Shown in pieces: positions 58,718-64,000 of a DNA stretch of 64,000 nucleotides (the first letter of the stretch is position 1; each line of letters begins with the position of its first letter). The notes beneath the pieces were generated by a model. The model saw nothing but the letters and a program-made list of their open reading frames with translations, was not told where the DNA came from and did no database searches. The stretch is from positions 15,459,905-15,523,904 of the forward strand of contig CM028335.1 in assembly GCA_016647705.1 (NCBI GenBank), in the 5' to 3' direction. Made by a program: the position numbers and the translations under genes. This stretch comes from Eucommia ulmoides (Eukaryota; Streptophyta; Magnoliopsida; Garryales; Eucommiaceae).

Positions 58718-60409
58718 TGGTAGCGTGGGAAAAACACGCTGCTACTTACACTCGCAAGTATATGAGGTCTAAGTTTTAGTATAGTGTGATCGTTAAGATT
58801 GGGTTATCGTATCCACAGGGATTATTGTCGTTACTATCGAATACCGCGTTTATCGTGACCTAATTTTATCTAGGCGAAAACAAATGTATTTAATTAATTA
58901 AACTAATACTAATATAACCTAAATTAACTACACTAATATGCTAATATGTTTTAGGGTGAAGGATCGCCTAGGGATTAACGTGTTTACAAATATGTGTTCG
59001 ATTTCGATTTACTTACGTTTACGGTGTTCGACCTATTTGACAATCTTGGTATATGAACTCTACCACCACCTCTTCCTAGTGTAAGGCGGGGGAATACATT
59101 GACTTCAACTCAACATAGAAGTCCCCCTCAATGTCTTAATGACCCTAGGTCATGTGAGTCTCGCCCAGCGTCATTGATTGCACACAATCCAACTCTCTCC
59201 CAGGTTATTGGATCGTCGCGTTGTATTTACCCTATCGACAATCTCCGTTTTAAAACTCCTTCGCCACCTCTCCCAAGTGTAATACGAGAGATATAACGCA
59301 ACTTTGAGTCAACAAAGAAGTCCCCTTCAACGTCTTAACGACCCTAGGTAGTGTGTGTCTTGTCCCACGTCATCGATTGTCCACGATTCAAAACCCGACC
59401 GAGTTATAGAATCGTGGCGTTTGGGGTTTGTCAAAACCCCGAATTCTCCATTTACCATTTAAGCATAATAAACAAACATGATAAATACAATCAAACTACG
59501 AAGAACAATCACAAACAAAGCACCGAAATCATCCAAACAACGTATTTATAAATATAGTGTTAATCCCTACTACAATCCATATTTAACTCGAGGCCATAGC
59601 CACATATACAATAAAATAACGAGCTAAACATGCTCACATGATCCTAAGATAAAGAAATAAGAAAAAACAATCAAAGAACTTAGCCTCGTCCGAAGATAAC
59701 CGCTAAGAACGCCCTACGATTGATTCGTCGTCTTCTCCACTTCGAGATGTGAGCTCCACCTCTAAAATCCCTAACTATACCCTTAGATATAGCCTAAGGG
59801 GCTCAAAAAGTCAAGGGGGCAAGAGAGTCACCGGCCAAGGGGGAGGAGAGAGGATATTTATAGCAAAAATATCCTAAAAATATCTTAAGACTGTACAGGG
59901 CAAATCCGCCTAGGCGGTGGAAATTGCGCCTAGGCAGAGTCAGGTTGGTTTGGTCTCATCGCCTAGGCGGTGAAGTAGGCGGTGGACTGGGAGAACATTC
60001 TGTTGGATTTCCGCCTAGGCGAAGAAAACTTCGCCTAGGCGAGCGGCTGTCAGTAGCCCTTCTTCGTCTTCTGCTGGATTTTCGCCTAGGCGATAGAATC
60101 TTCGCCTAGGCGTGCATCCGTCAGTAACATTTTGCTCTTCTCAGCTTCTTCACCACTTAGGCGATGGTCTAGACGCCTAAGCGGTGGGCCTGTTTCATCT
60201 TTTAGCCTCCGAGCTTATTTATCCACCATAATTTCGAACCGCTTTGGTTCGATCTCATCGTTTTCGCTTCAGATTCCTATCTTTTTGCCCCACACACTTG
60301 ATTTATACAAAAAGATATAAACTAATTAAAACATAATAAAAATAACTATAAACGTATTCGAAAACTAACAAATTCAGATTGGAAATAGATAGGTTTTTCA
60401 CACCTATCA
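58718..60409 (-). repeat. 3' LTR of the second non-coding element
   Basis: 1692 bp. Ends (minus strand) CCCACGCTACCA. Two internal 150 bp units and a palindrome array at about 59905-60185. The array and flanks nearly match 63645-63930. Confidence 0.85.
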
Positions 60410-62414
60410 ATACCCCCAAACTCAGAATTTGGCTAGTCCTCGAGCCAAACACACACACTAAAATGAAAAAAAAAAAAATACACAAATCGAAATAAATAAC
60501 AAACAACCTAAAAACAATTTAAACATAACAACATACGAGTTTTAAATTCTTCTAACGGCCTATTTATTTTTCCCTCAACAACCGCCAGTTATTCCGAGTT
60601 CAGATGGTAACACACAGCATGTAATGTTCTAGATTTTTGACATGCTATAATGGTGAACGCTATTCTAGATCCTGTAAACATGTTAGTGCGAGACTCAATA
60701 ATATAACTATACAACGATCGGATTGGATTATCCACCAACGAAATTCATGACTTAGACCGTGAAGGACTGAGATTTCCATAGGCTTGATTGGTGTCCACTC
60801 TCCACTAATGTAGGTTTAGTAGCTCATGAAGATCATTAGGACTTGGTTCGGTTTTGATACATTTGGCCAAGGGTAATTCGGAATAGAAAATGGGTTAACG
60901 TTGTTAACATAACGTTACCTAAGGCTCAACGCTAGGCGCATTCACTCTCGAATCCCCATAGAAAGATTGGAAACAATCTTGAACATGCATTTAAGACCGA
61001 CGTACTCACTTGTCAAAAGAAACATAAATAAAAACCATATTTACATTTGATTTGATTTTATTTTCTTTTATTTTCTTTTCTTTTCTTTTCTTTTCTATTT
61101 TTTTTTCTTTTCTTTTCTTTTCAATGAACACACCCCCAAACTTATTTGATTGTTACAATTTAAGGGGTGTGTGAAATACAAATGAAAACCGACAAGTGAG
61201 TACTCAAATACCGAACCAATTAGAAGTTCGCCCTAAACCCAACCGCTCACATCAAGTAGTATTTACAATTGTTAACTTGATTTACTCAAATGTGCCTTTA
61301 AATTCAGCGATTCAGGCTTGGAAAAAGATCCACTAGCCATGGTATTAGTTTATGTGTTCTGAATTGAATTTGCATTTAGGCTTCGACAGGGTAACGAGGG
61401 AAAAACATGTAATAAGGTAGTCTTAAAAAGGCTCAAGCAACAAAGAGAATGCCTAAATCACGTCTCCTGAACTACCTCGCCTAGGATTTCGCCTCAAGCT
61501 TCCCCTCAGTCGAGTTCTAGAATCCTTAATGTGTCATGAATTTGGTTAATCGATAATCATCCTCAAATTAATTGAATAACTATACATTGAGTCTATGTGC
61601 TTGTGCAATTTAGGATCTACAATAATTTTTACCAAAAAGCATCGTCAAGCACACAGAATCACGCATGCATTGGTATTATCCTTGACTTCGAAAACAACCA
61701 GGGGTAATTTTCATCATCGGGTGACGGGCCAGATGAATGCAAAACTCAACATATAAACAACAACACAAAAACATAAACACATTCTAACCTAAACACACAT
61801 GCAATATGAAAAAAATAATAACACATAAACTAACAATACTACTACTACACATCACCACCAAACTCAAAGTGGACAGTGTCCTTAGCGAACCCAATCATCA
61901 TTCTTCAACATATGGAATTAAAGCATGCTAACAAAGGCTGTTTAGAACACTTACCTGGGAGGCAAGAGGATCTCGCCTCCGTTTCAAGTCGGATGTGACG
62001 GATTTAACTTATTTGACCTTAGGTTGCCTCCCAAGAAGCGCGTGGTTTAATGTCCTCGGCCCGACATTAAGAATACCCTCAAGATTGGCGAGATTTTGCT
62101 TTGGATGGCTTGATCTTTCAATGAAACGCCTCATCGGTTTATGTGCTTGGCCAAGCACAATAAACGGCTTGGAATCCCGTCAAAAGGGATGCATCAATAC
62201 CCATCGATCTAATATCGCCAAGTACCCTGCATTGGAAACAAAAACAAAACTACAAACAAATATTATATACAAAGAAATGCCTAAATTAAAATTAAGTCAT
62301 TTACACACAATATCAAAACTAACGAAATCGCCAATCCCGGAAATACGAAACACTTGCTTCTCCTATCTAAAACTTAAGTCTAGAGCCGTTACTCCGACAA
62401 TAACATCAAATCAA
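60410..62414 (-). other. Interior of the second non-coding element
   Basis: Conserved with 30215-32105, including CTCGAGGACTAGCCAAAT next to the purine tract and GGTTGCCTCCCAAGAAGCGC near 62021. No frame is conserved between the two copies. Confidence 0.7.
61045..61125. repeat. (TTTTC)n microsatellite
   Basis: Pyrimidine-rich pentamer run at the place where the sister element has (AT)n. Confidence 0.9.
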
Positions 62415-62438
62415 TCCCCGGCAACGGCGCCAAAAACT

Positions 62439-64000
62439 TGGTAGCGTGAGAAAAACACGCCGCTACTTACACTCGCAAGTATACGAGGTCTAAGTTTTAG
62501 TATAGTGTGATCATTAAGATCGGGTTATCGTATCCACAGGGATTGGTGTCATTACTATCGAATACCGCGTTTGTCGTGACCTAAGTTTATCTAGGCAAAA
62601 AACAAATGTAATTAATTAATTAAACTAATACTAATATAACCTAAATTAACTACACTAATATGCTAATATGTTTTAGGGTGAAGAATCGCCTAGGGATTAA
62701 CGTGTTTACAAATACGTGTTCGATCTCGATTTACTCACGTTTACGGTATTCAACCTATTTAACAACTTCGGTACGTAAACTCCACCGCCACCTCTCCCGA
62801 GTGTAAGACGGGGAATACATGACTTCGAGTCAACGAAGAAGTCCCCTTCAACGTCTTAATGGCCCTAGGTCACGTGAGTCTCACCTAGCGTCATTGATTG
62901 CACACAATCCAACTCTCTCCTGAGTTATTGGATCGTCGCATTGTATTTACCCTATCGACAATCTCCGTTCTAAAACTTTCTCGCCACCTCTTTCGAGTGT
63001 AAGACGAGGGATATAATGCAACTTCGAGTCAACGAAGAAGTCCCCCTCAACATCTTAACGACCCTAGGTAGCGTGTGTCTTGCCCCACGTCATCGATTGT
63101 CCACGATTCAAACCCCGACCGGGTTATAGAATCGTGGCGTTTGTTTACTCTAATCCGAATCTGGGGGTTTGTCAAAACCCCGTATTTTCCATTTACCATT
63201 CTAAGCACAATAAACAAACAATACGATAAATACAATCAAACTACGAAGAACAATCAGAAACGAAGCACAAAAATTATCCAAACAACGTATTTATAAATAT
63301 AGTGTTAATCCCTACTACAATCCATATTTAACTCAAGTCCATAGTCTCATATACAATAAAATAATGATCTAAACATGCTCACATGATCCTAAGATAAAGA
63401 AATAAGGAAAAACAATCGAAGAACTTAGCCTCGTCCGAAGATAAACCGCTAAGAACGCCTTACGATTGATTCGTCGTCTTCTCCACTTTGGGATGTGAGC
63501 TCCACCTCTAAAATCCCTAACTATACCCTTAGATATAGCCTAAAGGGCTCAAAAATCCAAGGGGGCAAAAGAGTCACCGGCCAAGGGGGAGGAGAGGGGA
63601 TATTTATAGCAAAAATATCCTAAAAATATCTCAAGACTGTGCAGGGCACACCCGCCTAGGCGGTGGAAATTGCACCTAGGTGGAGTTAGGTCGGTTCGGT
63701 CTGATCGCCTAGGCAGTGAAGTAGGCGGTGGACTGGGAGAACATTCTGTTGGATTTCCGCCTAGGCGAAGAAAACTTCGCCTAGGCAAGCGGCTACCAGT
63801 AGCCCTTCTTCGTCTTCTGCTGGATTTCTGCCTAGGTGATAGAATCTTTGCCTAAGCGGTCGTCCGTCAGTAATATTTTTCTCTTCTCAGCTTCTTCACC
63901 GCTTAAGCGGTGGTCTGGACGCCTAAGTGGTGGGCCTGTTTCATCTTTTAGCCTCCGAGCTTATTTATCCACCATAACTTCGAACCGCTTTGGTTCGATC
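62439..64000 (-). repeat. 5' LTR of the second non-coding element, cut by the window end
   Basis: Near-identical to 58718-60280. Its palindrome array (63645-63930) is within the window, but its TGATAGGTG start is not. Confidence 0.85.

Larger units (their letters stand above)
58718..64000 (-). mobile_element. Second non-coding LTR element of the TGATAGGTG family
   Basis: Minus orientation. 3' LTR 58718-60409, interior 60410-62414, primer site complement 62415-62436 (TTTTTGGCGCCGTTGCCGGG on the minus strand), and 5' LTR from 62439 past the window end. Purine tract TTTGGGGGTAT next to 60410. The 2.0 kb interior matches 30215-32105 and has no gag or pol. The two LTRs look more alike than those of the 28412 element, so this copy is probably younger. 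The left flank GCAAG is expected again to the right of the window. Confidence 0.85.

Overview
This 64 kb window is nuclear DNA from a flowering plant, most likely a eudicot. The evidence is Athila-like, Tat-like, Copia and chromovirus-type LTR elements, Au-type SINEs, a plant Helitron coding region, and a Mutator-like element carrying part of the nucleolar gene UTP15. I find no intact host gene. Nearly everything is transposable elements, many nested in each other, plus fragments of host genes they picked up. The species cannot be named from the sequence.

1-22 kb: a decayed Helitron region read on the minus strand. A textbook Helitron 3' end (CTAG plus hairpin) sits at 10-40. A broken Rep/helicase gene runs from 7709 down to about 2148, and a possible 5' end lies at 21960. 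Into this region have gone: a tandemly duplicated tRNA-type SINE (1589-1810), a Tat-like LTR element without visible gag-pol (9333-14115), and a Pack-MULE-like element (14737-19058) with about 200 bp inverted ends and an 11 bp target duplication. That element carries an antisense UTP15 fragment, which is itself split by an LTR-like insertion (16121-18564) that hosts a 231 bp MULE-type MITE. A small unidentified spliced gene fragment (8374-8667) has a second, partial copy near 19.69 kb.

22-27.3 kb: a possible organelle-derived stretch (22015-22400), a CT-rich leader-like segment, a degenerate repeat field, and a 2.9 kb solo LTR (24416-27310, duplication ATATA).

27.3-52.9 kb: a three-level nest. 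A minus-strand Copia fossil is split at its integrase by a Tat-like Gypsy element (27962-48874, duplication CCATT). The Gypsy element holds a minus-strand non-coding LTR element in its 5' LTR (28412-33726), a solo LTR in pol (39321-40842) and another in its 3' region (45485-47051, duplication CCCTC). The Copia gag side is split by a second chromovirus-type solo LTR (50446-52617, duplication CAAAA) that contains a strong 30 bp hairpin.

52.9-64 kb: AT-rich spacer, two Au SINEs, then an Athila-like element with LTR, primer site and gag (55522-58717). It is interrupted by a second non-coding element (58718 to beyond the window) of the same type as 28412-33726. Seven LTRs of this TGATAGGTG...ACCA family are present. 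Six carry arrays of a CCTAGGCGG-type palindrome just upstream of the TATA box, and the seventh (45485-47051) carries a mostly altered version. The arrays, together with the UTP15-carrying Pack-MULE, are the most unusual features of the window.
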